From positions 19,581,516 through 19,645,515 of the forward strand of contig OX123193.2 in NCBI GenBank assembly GCA_944739405.2: DNA of 64,000 nucleotides. Reading direction: 5' to 3'. Within the stretch, counting starts at the first letter, position 1. The number at the start of each line of letters is the position of its first letter. The notes beneath the pieces are model-generated. The model saw only the letters and a program-made list of their open reading frames with translations. It made no database searches and had not been told where the DNA came from. The stretch is from Euclidia mi (lineage: Eukaryota > Arthropoda > Insecta > Lepidoptera > Erebidae). The translations under genes and the position numbers were made by a program. This document shows, piece by piece, positions 23,102 to 33,305 of the stretch.

Positions 23102-23389
23102 TTAAACACTCACACTGATACGTTTGGAAGGGAGGAGTAATGTTGGCATAGAATTTTCTTTTAGTCTGCGCCATCTGTCATTACTATAAAAACATTCCGC
23201 AGTTAAATGCTTACAACAAATTCTATAGTACTTTCTAGGCACCCAATTTTCTCCATGACATACTGCAGCAATCCACTTATTTTGTAAATCTTTATCACGT
23301 GCAAATCTAAAAAAATAACGAGGTAAAAATATACGGTGGATAGACATATCGATAAGATTTTTTACAACACTAGATATTACTGATATAAA
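23102..23389 (-). pseudogene. degenerate THAP domain
   Basis: The 81-codon frame resembles a THAP zinc finger, the DNA-binding module found in P-element-type transposases and in host proteins. FFRFARDKDLQNKWIAAV fits the RFP..R..W region. ICCKHLTAECF fits the CS.HF...F region, and RRLKENSMPTL fits the ...L...AVPT end. Upstream in frame, the expected C-x2-C pair appears replaced (SVVKNL). No transposase domain follows. It could be a remnant of a P-like element or of a domesticated gene. Confidence 0.65.
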
Positions 23390-23544
23390 TTAAATTATAC
23401 GGCTAAATTCAAAATCATGACAGAACTGTCATAAAAGGAAAAACACTAAGGTTAAATAATTTGATGGCATAATATTGTCTAAATTGTATCTTACACGTCA
23501 GTTGACTGTGTTCACTTTGTAAGTACTAGGACTACCTATGTGTA

Positions 23545-23710
23545 GGTATCCAATTTCTTTGATACGCACTCATTTTAACGTCAGTTATGCTACGCTAAAT
23601 ATCACACTGGCTGTCATGTTACATGAACCTCCATTTAGGATTCTACTTGCTAATGATATACATATGCATTTTATATTCTATGGCACGTCCATTTTTAATT
23701 TTCGGATAAA
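23545..23710 (+). repeat. dispersed repeat carrying the empty insertion site
   Basis: ATATCACACTGGCTGTCATG runs on through GTTACATGAACCTCCATTTA without interruption. The same repeat at 36600-38560 is split at the TTAC by the 1.83-kb piggyBac-like element. This copy is therefore the reference for the target before insertion. Confidence 0.85.
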
Positions 23711-23952
23711 TTACTTTTAGCGTAATCACGTAATTTTATCTTAACTTACATGGCGAATGATTTACTGCTTTATAAGCCTACTAATATTGGTATTATGTAA
23801 TTAAGCCTCTCTATCTGTTATTAAAGGTATAATCGTACATCGGATATGATAATAAAATTAATCTAAATTAACTGTAGCGAAAACTACAAACGCAATAATA
23901 GCGAAAAACTAAATACTTAAACTAAGAGGTATATCCAACTTGAGGCTAGATC

Positions 23953-24780
23953 TCACTGAGTTGGAAGCGGGCAGAGACGTACAACAGGGCGCACGTAGCT
24001 CCCCTTAGCGGTTTTCACGGTAACAACGCGGGTTGTACCATCCTTGGAAGTATGCAGTTTCTCTACGATGGCTAACGGCCAAGAAAGCGGCGGAGTATTA
24101 TCATGTATTATGACGACCAACGTACCCTCCTGTATAGGGGATGCAGGACTATTCCACTTGGATCTAGCCTGAAGCTGGTGTAGATATTATAATAACGACT
24201 GCATGAGTTTATCCAGCAGAGAATGTCTCTGGAGCAAGCTTGAAGAGTATGCTTCAGGAGCCGGAAATGACGATAATGGCACTGTGTTCAGAAAATGTGC
24301 AGGGCTTAACGCGGGTGGTTCTGCAGGGTCAGTACGCAATGCCGTGAGCGGACGCGAGTTGATCAGTGCCTCGACTTGTGCAAGGACAGTTAAAAGCTCT
24401 TCGTAAGAGAGGATCTGTTGACCTATAACTTTGAAGAGATGCGTTTTAATTACTTTGACCATGCTTTCCCAATATCCACCGAAATGTGGTGATGCTGGTG
24501 GAATAAACTTCAAGTCAAAATTATCTATGGAAAGTTCTTCCTGAAGACGAGTACGATATTCTTCTCTGAGAAAATTATAGAGGTCGCGTAAATAAGAGCT
24601 TGCGCCCACGAAACAAGTGCCGTTATCAGTATATAAACACTGTATAGGGCCGCGCCGTGAGAAAAATCGTTTAAGGGCTGCAAGGAATGACACCGTGCTT
24701 AAATCTGTCGCAACTTCAATATGCGTAACGCGCGTTGTTAAGCATGTAAAAATACATAGCCAAGCTTTAGCTAGGCACAA
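23953..24780 (-). pseudogene. BEL/Pao integrase and C-terminal domain, broken
   Basis: The frame starts inside the integrase core with KAWLCIFTCLTTRVTHIE. It contains the second catalytic aspartate in YTDNGTCFVGA and the glutamate in HFGGYWESMVK, then EALINSRPL and ALSPAHFL, a layout typical of Pao-type integrases. An in-frame TAA at 24187-24189 interrupts it. Reading on in the same frame gives YLHQLQARSKW, then PLSWPLAIVEKLH and VRLCPLPTQ, the usual C-terminal end of BEL/Pao pol, closing at a TGA at 23953. The integrase zinc-binding region and first aspartate are missing because of the deletion next to 24780. Confidence 0.9.
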
Positions 24781-25067
24781 ACTAACTGCACCGAGTAGTT
24801 AGAACCAATGCAAACTTGCAGATATACGACTCCGCCGTAAGCACGCTCGCTGGCGTCAGCGAAACCTATAAAGTTGATGGTACATCCATCTACCAACCCA
24901 AGATGACGCGGAATAGTAATTTGATTGAGCGCGGTAAGCTCAATACAAAACTGGCCCCAAGCGGCGACAACATGGCCAGGGGGTGTTTCATCCCACTCAC
25001 ACTTTGATAGCCAAAGTTTCTTGATCAAGAGCTTGGCGTACAAAATTGTGGGAGCCACAAAACCCAT
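24771..25067 (-). pseudogene. BEL/Pao RT thumb to RNase H fragment
   Basis: Minus-strand frame with GFVAPTILYAKLLIKKLW followed by WDETPP and IPRHLGL, the link between reverse transcriptase and RNase H in BEL/Pao pol. INFIGFADASERAYGGVVYL carries the first RNase H aspartate. Soon after, the frame breaks off and the integrase core follows immediately. The rest of RNase H and the integrase N-terminus have therefore been deleted. A frameshift near 25070-25085 separates this piece from the reverse transcriptase palm upstream. Confidence 0.9.
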
Positions 25068-25074
25068 TATGTCC

Positions 25075-25390
25075 CATAGTCACAGTGGACAGCATAGTGC
25101 GTTTGGTGCACTTATCATCTGGCGGTGAGACGTCAAACCGAAAACTATCACAGGATTTGTCCCAGCGTAAACCGAGAACTTTATGCGGTACAGACTTCTC
25201 AAACTCAATGTCTGGAGAAGCTTTATGAGACTCTGGTACGCGTGCGAGAACCTCCTTAGAGTTGCTTGTCCATTTGACAAGATCAAACTGGCCTCGCTTG
25301 AAAAGCTGAATGAGCTCTTCACAAAGCGAAATTGCTAGCGGAGCGGGTATGACACTACAGGCAATGTCATCCATATACAAAGCGGAAGTG
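25075..25390 (-). pseudogene. BEL/Pao reverse transcriptase palm fragment
   Basis: The frame contains the catalytic YMDD box at 25367-25378 in LYMDDIACS. It continues through LVKWTSNSKEVLARVP and VPHKVLGLRWD to TKRTMLSTVT, all typical of the part of BEL/Pao reverse transcriptase after the active site. Everything before YMDD (fingers and first half of the palm) is gone and replaced by the 10-bp satellite. The very long open frames of nearly 400 to 528 codons that run through the satellite into this piece are an artefact of a repeat without stops on this strand. Confidence 0.9.
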
Positions 25391-26586
25391 TAGTATAGTA
25401 TAGTGTAGCGTAGCGTAGCGTAGCTTAGCATAGCAAAGCATAGCGTAGCATAGCATAGCATAGCGTGCATAGCGTGCATAGCGTAGCATAGCGTGCATAG
25501 CGTTGCATAGGGTAGCATAGCGTAGCATAGCGTAGCGTAGCGTAGCGTAGCGTAGCGTAGCGTAGCGTAGCGTAGCATAGCGTAGCGTAGCGCAGCATAG
25601 CGTAGCATAGCGCAGCATAGCGTAGCATAGCGCAGCATAGCGTAGCATAGCGCAGCATAGCGTAGCATAGCGCAGCATAGCGTAGCATAGCGCAGCATAG
25701 CGTAGCATAGCGCAGCATAGCGTAGCATAGCGCAGCATGGCGTAGCATAGCGCAGCATAGCGTAGCATAGCGCAGCATGGCGTAGCATAGCGCAGCATAG
25801 CGTAGCATAGCGCAGCATAGCGCAGCATAGCGTAGCATAGCGTAGCATAGCGTAGCATAGCGTAGCATAGCGTAGCATAGCGTAGCATAGCGTAGCATAG
25901 CGTAGCATAGCGTAGCATAGCGTAGCATAGCGTAGCATAGCGTAGCGTAGCGCAGCATAGCGCAGCATAGCGTAGCATAGCGTAGCGTAGCGTAGCATAG
26001 CGTAGCATAGCGTAGCATAGCGTAGCATAGCGTAGCGTAGCGTAGCATAGCGTAGCGTAGCGTAGCATAGCGTAGCATAGCGTAGCATAGCGTAGCATAG
26101 CGTAGCATAGCGTGGCATAGCGTGGCATAGGGTGGCATAGCGTAGCACAGCGTGGCACAGTGTAGCATAGCGTAGCATAGCGTAGCATAGCGTAGCATAG
26201 CGTAGCATAGCGTAGCATAGCGTAGCATAGCGTAGCATAGCGTAGCATAGCGTAGCATAGCGTAGCATAGCGTAGCATAGCGTAGCATAGCGTAGCATAG
26301 CGTAGCATAGCGTAGCATAGCGTAGCATAGCGTAGCATAGCGTAGCATAGCGTAGCATAGCGTAGCATAGCGTAGCATAGCGTAGCATAGCGTAGCATAG
26401 CGTAGCATAGCGTAGCATAGCGTAGCATAGCGTAGCATAGCGTAGCATAGCGTAGCATAGCGTAGCATAGCGTAGCATAGCGTAGCATAGCGTAGCATAG
26501 CGTAGCATAGCGTAGCATAGCGTAGCATAGCATAGCATGGCATAGCATGGCATAGCATAGCATGGCGTAGCATAGCGTAGCATAGC
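25391..26586. repeat. 1.2-kb satellite, 10-bp unit CGTAGCATAG
   Basis: About 119 units. From 25501 to 26530 every unit is exactly 10 bp, giving 103 units with no insertion or deletion. From 26171 to 26530, 36 units are identical. Between about 25600 and 25820 a 20-bp higher-order form alternates CGCAGCATAG with CGTAGCATAG. The first 110 bp are irregular. On the minus strand none of the three frames has a stop, so long spurious proteins of CYAMLRYATL repeats appear. Confidence 0.98.
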
Positions 26587-26589
26587 TAA

Positions 26590-28197
26590 TTAGTCCTTTA
26601 TCTTACACACAGTTTTAGCACCCACCTTGATTTCTTGAAGAACAGAACAACAACAAGACGTAATATAATGAGAAGTATGTAACGTAGGTACGGTACCCAT
26701 AATCACATACCCAAATACCGTCTCAATAGCGGGCGGTAAATCATATCGCTCACTACGTGCTATTTTAGTTAGTAGCAGGTGTGGAAATATTGAAGCTCTG
26801 ATCAAAAGATCAACGTCTGCCGGATTCGCAAACTCCGCGTCTGCCAGCGGCAATGACTCGAGGTGAGTGAGTGATGCTACGTCTACATTAGCGTTCGGCA
26901 ATGCGTCCGTGATACGCTCCACGATAAGTGAAGAAATGTTCAAATTAATATCCCTATCAAAACGCGAATGTATTTTAAAATCTACGGAACCCTAGCAATG
27001 TTTTTCTGAACCGCCGATCCCTTTGACTACTGAGTTAATATTTTTAAAGTTATTCCACAATCCGAGGCGTTTGAAACATTCAAAAGTTATGAAATTGCTC
27101 TGAGATACGCTATCGAGTAGACAACGTACCACGTGCGGCGATCCATTAATATCATAAACGATAACTTGCGCTGTCGCTAACAGTACCGTCTTGGACGCCA
27201 TACACTGCGGCTTGGCCCCGCGTTGATCATTATAGATGCGCGAGGGCCGACCGCGCGTGCGCGTCGCCCGCGCGATGGATGTCGTACACAACGACTTTTC
27301 ATTCTGAGTCGTGGGAGGCGCAGTTATCGTGGCCTGCACTTGCGACGTAAGTGTGTCAAGGTTAGCGGCTTGGCTTGACAACGGACTACCTTTATCGAAG
27401 TGCAACAATGAGTGGTGTCGCTGATTACATGAACGACATCTCGTCTTACTAGAACAATCACTCGTTTTATGCTTTATACTTAAGCAATTAATGCATGTTT
27501 TGTTATCTTTTACGCACTTGAAACGAGCAGTAGGGTTTAAACCATTAAAGGCGGGACACTTGTAGAAATGGTCGTTCACTATATTACTGCACAGACATTT
27601 CTGTGAATTATTACTATTAGATTCCGAGCATGTTACGTAAGATTGCGGATTAGGGACCGAGTTATTATTACTATTTCGCGCTTTATTCGACCTTTGTTTG
27701 CTGTTGTTAGTATTAGACGGGCTAGATGAACTAGACTGCGTATTATGAAATATTCGACACTGATCTTTGATGAACAAAATAAAACTATCTGGTGTAGGTA
27801 TTTTATTATTGCGTTCTGTCATTTCGAAAGCACGAATTGTTTCAGTGTCAAACTTTTTCAAAGCGAGTTGAAGCAACATAAAGTCGGAAAGATCTTCTAA
27901 TTTTAAGTTCCTAAGAGAATTAACCGCGGTAAGAAAGTTATCTATAAACAGCTGGAAATTCGCGACAGACGCAGCACCGGACAGTTTAAGATTTAAAGCT
28001 TGATCAAAGTAGGTAGACGCTAGGACGCGAGTGTCTTGATATCTATCAAGTAGTGACTGAAATATGACCTGATAATACTCAGCACTGGGTGTGATACCTG
28101 CAAATACGGACTGGGCCTTCGGTGACAGTTTACCTATTAAATAGTACAACCTGTCAGCATCTGTCAGAGAACCATTATCGTGCACTGTGGACTTAGA
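26590..28197 (-). pseudogene. BEL/Pao gag-protease region, broken
   Basis: Running from about 28197 to 26590, this frame holds the gag segment DADRLYYLIGKLSPKAQ and a paired zinc-knuckle region. The latter starts CINCLSIKHKTSDC and continues CRSCNQRHHSLLHFD. A retropepsin-type protease region follows with CLLDSVSQSNFITF. The usual protease motif is D-S/T-G, but here the third residue is valine. An in-frame TAG at 26992-26994 interrupts it, after which the frame continues through VERITDALP, ANPADVDLLI and TVFGYVIMGT to a stop at the satellite edge. The reading is secure; the element is inactive. Confidence 0.9.
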
Positions 28198-28833
28198 ATA
28201 ACCGCCAATTTCGTATATCTCCGTCAAACGACATAATCTCGATTGGCGGTAATCTCGGCGTGCGAGCCGCTGCAACGGGCTGTGACGAATATTTACCCTC
28301 CAATTGTGATTGTATTCGCTTAATGATACAATAAAGATCTTCGAATGAGGTGTACGCCTAATAATTCGGTTTTTCATCAGGGTTAGTAGAAAGCAATCTT
28401 GCGTTATAATCGTCTAACAACTTATGAAAATCTGTTCGAATACTATCTACTGTCATACAATAACTGAGAAATGACTCCCTATTACTATCAGAAGCGGCGG
28501 CGGTCTTTAAGCGCTCGTAAATGTTTTGAATACATAGTATCTTCTTGGGTTTACGCGAATGTTACACATTGAAATTAAACTACAGTTTACGGATTTTATC
28601 GCGTTGTATTGGTTTCACTAAGTTATTACATTTGAAACTAAAGATCTAGAAACTATATTTTTAATTTATTACTAGCCAACGTTTCGAATTCTTTACAGAA
28701 TTCATGTTCACGGCAGACTGAGGTGATATTTGTATTTTGCGATAAAATCCGTAAACTGTAGTTTAATTTCAATGTTTTGAATACGCTCAAATAAAATATT
28801 GCGTTTTGCTTCTAAGATTGTCAGCTCTTTGTC
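28190..28833 (-). pseudogene. BEL/Pao gag N-terminal part, split by a MITE
   Basis: Two pieces of the gag N-terminus lie on either side of an inserted element. Upstream of it the frame reads LTILEAKRNILFERIQNI (28824-28771). After it comes IQNIYERLKTAAASDSN (from about 28534), then FHKLLDDYNARLL. A TAG at 28358-28360 interrupts, followed by RLPPIEIMSFDGD. A stop and frameshift near 28190-28197 lead into the next piece. No start codon precedes the first piece; a TAA lies directly before it at 28834-28836. I could not find a primer binding site or either LTR. Confidence 0.85.
28534..28770. mobile_element. MITE inserted in the BEL/Pao gag
   Basis: A perfect 36-bp inverted repeat (28567-28602 and 28739-28774) starts CATTGAAATTAAACTACAGT. 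Fourteen bases, AATGTTTTGAATAC, are present on both outer sides (28520-28533 and 28771-28784). They encode the same gag residues (IQNI) and so behave like a long target duplication. The left side has 33 extra bases outside the inverted repeat. Confidence 0.75.
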
Positions 28834-28874
28834 TTACGACACGCGTGGCTTCTTTTGTTGTGACATGCTTACGT

Positions 28875-29235
28875 AAGTATAAGCTAATGAGACCGAAACA
28901 AAATAAGAATACCTAAAGTACTTATTATTTTACCTAAATAGGCAACACTTTAAGGCGGTGGAATTAAAAGGTGCTTGAAATATGAGATTTACAAGACAAC
29001 TATAATAGTTCCAGAAATAATAATTGGGTAAGTAGATAGCTACATAAAAGTATATTACCTACTGATGCGTGTGGAAATAACCATGTGACGGTTATGTAAA
29101 TGGACTAGGAGTATAGCTAGGTGCTATAATTGCCTAGGTATAGAGATATAACGAGAAGTTACGTATAAAACGTAAATTAATCCGACTCGTATGGATAAAA
29201 AAAAATGGTTCGGCGTTACACCGAAACCGAATGTT
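28875..29235. other. expected 5' LTR region of the BEL/Pao copy, none recognisable
   Basis: The sequence lies just upstream of the gag remnant, where a 5' LTR would be. It shows no similarity to the region beyond the pol end (23500-23950), and no TG..CA ends or primer site were seen. The LTRs may be deleted. Confidence 0.4.
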
Positions 29236-29263
29236 CTAGGTGACTTGGAGAAGGATTAATATT

Positions 29264-29497
29264 ATGGACTGTATTAGGGCGAGTTCTGCTCGCCTAGAAA
29301 GAATAAGGGAAGAGGATTGTGAGTGGGATAGGAGGAATTATAGGATGCGGAAGGATGAGGGCGCACCTACCTTGCACATCAGTCTTCTTCTTCTCAAATG
29401 GCAGCCTCCTGGTGTCTTCGAGAATCCTGAAGCTACGTTGAATCACTCCAATACACTCGCGCGTGGTTTAGTTCTCGTTATATCCCGGGAGCGGTAA
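29264..29497 (+). CDS. unrecognised, coding-like open frame
   Basis: A 78-codon frame from the ATG at 29264; the frame is open from an ATG at 29240. It is rich in charged residues at the start (ARLERIREEDCEWDRRNY). It then has PTLHISLLLLKWQPPGVFEN and ends TLARGLVLVISRER before a TAA. The composition looks more protein-like than the random frames nearby, and the stretch is more GC-rich than its flanks. I cannot name a family. It could be an exon, a remnant of an element protein, or chance. No splice signals were confirmed. Confidence 0.3.
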   Translation: MDCIRASSARLERIREEDCEWDRRNYRMRKDEGAPTLHISLLLLKWQPPGVFENPEATLNHSNTLARGLVLVISRER

Positions 29498-29499
29498 AA

Positions 29500-29970
29500 A
29501 ATATAGCGGTGCGGTTTTGCGGGACGCGTATGCTATACACACCCGTCAGCCGAGTCGTTCTTTCTAGACTATTCTGTAGGCGTGCCTTGGGAGCGGAGCG
29601 AAGGAGACAAAAAGATCGCTCGCATTGGACGAGCAAGCGTGGAACGATGACGTCGATGTAATTAGTTATCGATAGGACGGTAGATGGCGCTACCATATTG
29701 TATCCCTTAAGTGTAGGGGATTGCACTAAGAAGGGATTTGCTCGAAGTACCCAAAGGATCGGGCAGAAACAAATAAATTAATAAAATGTACGGGCCTAGG
29801 TGCGAGCGTCCTCTAGTTTTGAAATAAGTAATCCAAATTCACAAATCACATGTTAGTTGTTTGAGTTTGTTCGTGTATGCACATTACAAACATTGTTTTT
29901 TAATTGTGGTTTGACAGTAAAAACTGCGCTGCGCCTCGCTATATGAGCACCGTTATTACCTAGAATCGAA
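29500..29970. other. GC-richer non-coding stretch
   Basis: Follows the unrecognised frame and is less AT-rich than the surroundings until about 29720. No repeat boundary, gene or RNA motif was recognised. Confidence 0.3.
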
Positions 29971-29974
29971 ACTG

Positions 29975-30880
29975 GTCCCTTCTCATAGCTACGTCTGGTA
30001 AATTTGAAAAGTTCTGCTCCCTGGAGTAGTATCGTTCAATATGTCAATCTGTCAGTGTGTATTGTGGTTGGCCATGCGACCCGACAGTGCATGATTAAAA
30101 GTGTACGTGAATCAAAACTACGTGAGTAAAATATTTGAGTGAAAACCATTGCTGAATTTATATGACTATTATACTTTGACTGCGGCTCTGCCCACGTGTA
30201 CCTATTATACTTCCAGAATTCCTCAGGTATCATACCACCTTAAGTGAAGCTGTATAAAATCTATACATTGATTTAAGTTCATCGGGCTCATACATATAGA
30301 CAGGACATAAAAGGAACTTAATTTCATAATATGTATAGACGTCTTCGCTTGAGTAATTTTCAATTTCATGTTAAAATTCTTAGGAATAATATAATAATTA
30401 TAATTTGATGTTTAAATTGCTAAAATGAGCAATATAATAAGTCGTTTTTAATTGCCGACAACACAGTTCAAATTTGAAATCAGAATATATGCCTATCGAA
30501 GATGCATTTCCAATTTATCTGTTTCGTTAAAATACAAGTGTATCTTCGAATTCAATTAATAAACTTCAAGCGTCACTATCACAATAAAAAAGAAAAATGA
30601 CATGGTGCAAGAGCAAACAATAAAAAACGCAGATAACGTCAAAGGGTTTTAATAACAGTTGGTCAGGCAGAGTATAAATGAAAGCTTGTTAGAGGCTGTC
30701 TCGCAGTTGAGATTTGCCAAATAAAAGCAAGTACCTACGTAGAATTTCCGCGCCACTGCAGTAAACCAGTAAACCAAAAATTCCCTTTGACATTTTGCCT
30801 TCTTCTTACTTACTCTTTTCATTATGGACCTACGATACTGAATAGCTTCAAGTAACGGAAGCAAATATTCCTACCTACTA
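29975..30880 (+). repeat. dispersed repeat of about 900 bp, copy 1
   Basis: It matches 41325-42060 in the same order: AAAGTTCTGCTCCCTGGAGT, then AATCAAAACTACGTGAGT, TTTTAATAACAGTTGGTC and GAGGCTGTCTCGCAGT. About 185 bases near 30355-30540 are absent from the other copy. No coding content was recognised. Confidence 0.85.
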
Positions 30881-31021
30881 AATATAGGAACAAAAAAATA
30901 AGCATAATAATTATTCTGTTTCTAGCAGGCAAATTCAATATCACTCCTTGGTTGACCCGGAAAGTGTGAGTATTAAAAGTAAAGGTATAAAGTGCTGACA
31001 TCTATGTTGTTTTAGTCCCAG

Positions 31022-31084
31022 TAAATACATCAAAATAGAGATCTAAAGCGTTTTACGCTTTAGATCTCTATTTTTATGTATTTT
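31022..31084. repeat. long imperfect palindrome
   Basis: AATAGAGATCTAAAGCG and its exact complement are separated by TTTTA. The flanking AATACATC and ATGTATTT extend the stem with mismatches. Confidence 0.9.
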
Positions 31085-31214
31085 AGAGTTGTCATTTGAA
31101 TACCTATACAAAGTTGAAACTCATTACAAAAATGTTTTATTTTATTTGAGCTAAAGGTTACGAACTCCTGAATGTGCATTTACAAAATGTGTAACTAGTC
31201 GTGACGTACAATTG

Positions 31215-31505
31215 TCTAAGGAAACATGGCATTATTCCGAACAGGTTTAATCTGGTCAGACACTTGTTTATTGGGCAACAAAAAGGCCAAAAGAAGCAAC
31301 GTTAATATACGTCGTCAGTGATCAAAAGACATAGGTCCTGCTAGTCGACCACTGTCACAAGCACACAATAAAGAAACTGGAACGAAGATACTAATAGAAA
31401 GTATCTCTAAAAAAAGCTATGGAAATACCGTCCCTTTATACAGATTGCATTTAATTTATAAGATTTGTTAGTCGTTTTTTTATTGGCTTAACTATAAATT
31501 ATTGC
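31215..31505 (+). repeat. dispersed repeat, copy 2 of the 8965 family
   Basis: Aligns with 8965-9265 through CAGGTTTAATCTGG, CGTCGTCAG and CAAGCACACAATAAAGAAAC. The right edge lies a few bases before the inverted repeat at 31512. Confidence 0.8.
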
Positions 31506-32026
31506 TTAAAGTCTGGACCTGAGATGCATATGGTCGGATCTGGAAAAAGTGAGGTTTTCAGGAGAGCCAGAACAAAATTCGAAAACATTTTTGCCAATAT
31601 TTAATATTTATCAGCAAACTGGAACAATTTTATGAATTATATTTATGGGTAACAATTGTATCTTGTATTTTGCAACAATTCAAAAAATCTTAATGTTAAA
31701 ATACTAGGGTAAATAGCATTTATTTAAATTTTTTGCTCTAATCCGACTTTATGCCTGTAATAAATCGTTCATTAATAATACTTTTCGAAATTATAATATC
31801 ATACGTCTGTATGCTAGCAATTTTTGTGATTAAACTGTAATTTTATATTGAAACAAGACATTATGGTGTAAACCTCGAAACAATAGTCAGGGTTTGATGT
31901 CTGTTTCATCCTGGCCACTACATTATCATCAGCCTTAACAATTCACTGTTGCACTGAAAGCGAGGCCTCATAATCAACTATTATAAAAAGTATCTCAATT
32001 ATATTTTTTAATTATAAGTAGGTAAT

Positions 32027-32278
32027 ATTTTTTTATAGACCCACGCCTGTATCCCAAAAGGGGTAGGCAGAGGTGTAATATTACACCCACATTCCGCCAT
32101 GAATTTTTAGGTCCCACGCAATAGGGGGCGAGCCTATTGCCGTTACTGGGCACATCACCTGACTCCATGCTGCTACTGAGAATTCGGAAAAATCCAGTAT
32201 CACTTTTGCCCGACCCGGGAATCGAACCTGTCACCTCCGATCAGCAGTCGCATATGCTATCCTCTGGACCACGGAGGC
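32027..32278 (-). repeat. SINE family B with target duplication
   Basis: Full-length family B copy with box B as GGTTCGATTCCCGGG. AGTAGGTAAT flanks it on both sides (32017-32026 and 32279-32288). It lies inside the 31.5-34.6 kb candidate element and is therefore younger than that element. Confidence 0.9.
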
Positions 32279-32639
32279 AGTAGGTAATGTATCTAAAATC
32301 ACAGAAATATCGTCAAACAAAATTATCTGAAATTAAAAACCTAGCAAATATAATCTAGTAAGCCTCAGGAAAACTGACTCATTAGCACAGCCCTTTAATT
32401 TTTTTAATATTCGTGAAATTCTTGTGGCGCAATGGCAAAAGGGCAAATAAATCTTTTTGTTTCGCAGATATATTGGCTTTTCTTTCTTTCTTAAACACGG
32501 TAGGTAAGCAAATAATTGTACTCCTCTAGAAGCATTTCATTCTAAAGATATCAGAAAAATGAAATAAAAAGTTTTTTTTATAATAAAGGACACCCGGTTG
32601 CAGTCGTCATAACAACAAGTATACACATTCTGACATTTT

Positions 32640-33262
32640 GTACTTCATTCCTTCTAAGTTTTTCTTTCACTGTACTGAAGGTCCATTGTTTTTATACAAA
32701 GAGGTTAAGTCCTCAAAATGTGCAAGTATCATATTAAAAAGTTTATTTTGAAAAGCATAACAATCATCACAATCATGTATCTACTGAGGTTTACATAGCT
32801 TAGGTAAAAATAAACTTTCTTTTGCATTCAAATATTTAGGTGTCTTCCCTTCTTCCATTTGTATTTTATAATGGCCATACATAGCTGCTGCAACATTAAG
32901 ATCTGGTCCTTAATTTATTTTTCTCAGTTTTTGACAAGAATGGCTTTCATAACATGAGTAAAATTGAATATGATCCATTACCATTTTAATCTTAAAGTTC
33001 AGGTGACTTGATTCTTGGATCACATTTGGCTCTTTGATATCCAATCATTAGGCCTCCTTCTAATGGTTTTCAGATGCTTAATTTTTTAAACTTTTCTCCA
33101 ATTAAAAGTCTTTTCAAGTACTTAACCTTGCAAACATTTTCATGTTAGCCTCCAATAGTACGACTGTAAGGATACAACAAATTTCTACAGTCCGACTCTA
33201 CATTTCCGTCTGTTTTCGTCAACCGCTTTTTGTCTTGGTCTGGGTGTTTCTATGTATAATTT

Positions 33263-33305
<43 letters not shown>

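Noticed and set aside
24997..26583. Open frames of 528, 398 and 382 codons on the minus strand
   Set aside because: They run through a 10-bp satellite that lacks stops in all three frames. Only the last part of the 528-codon frame (after YMDD) is real, and it is reported as a reverse transcriptase fragment.
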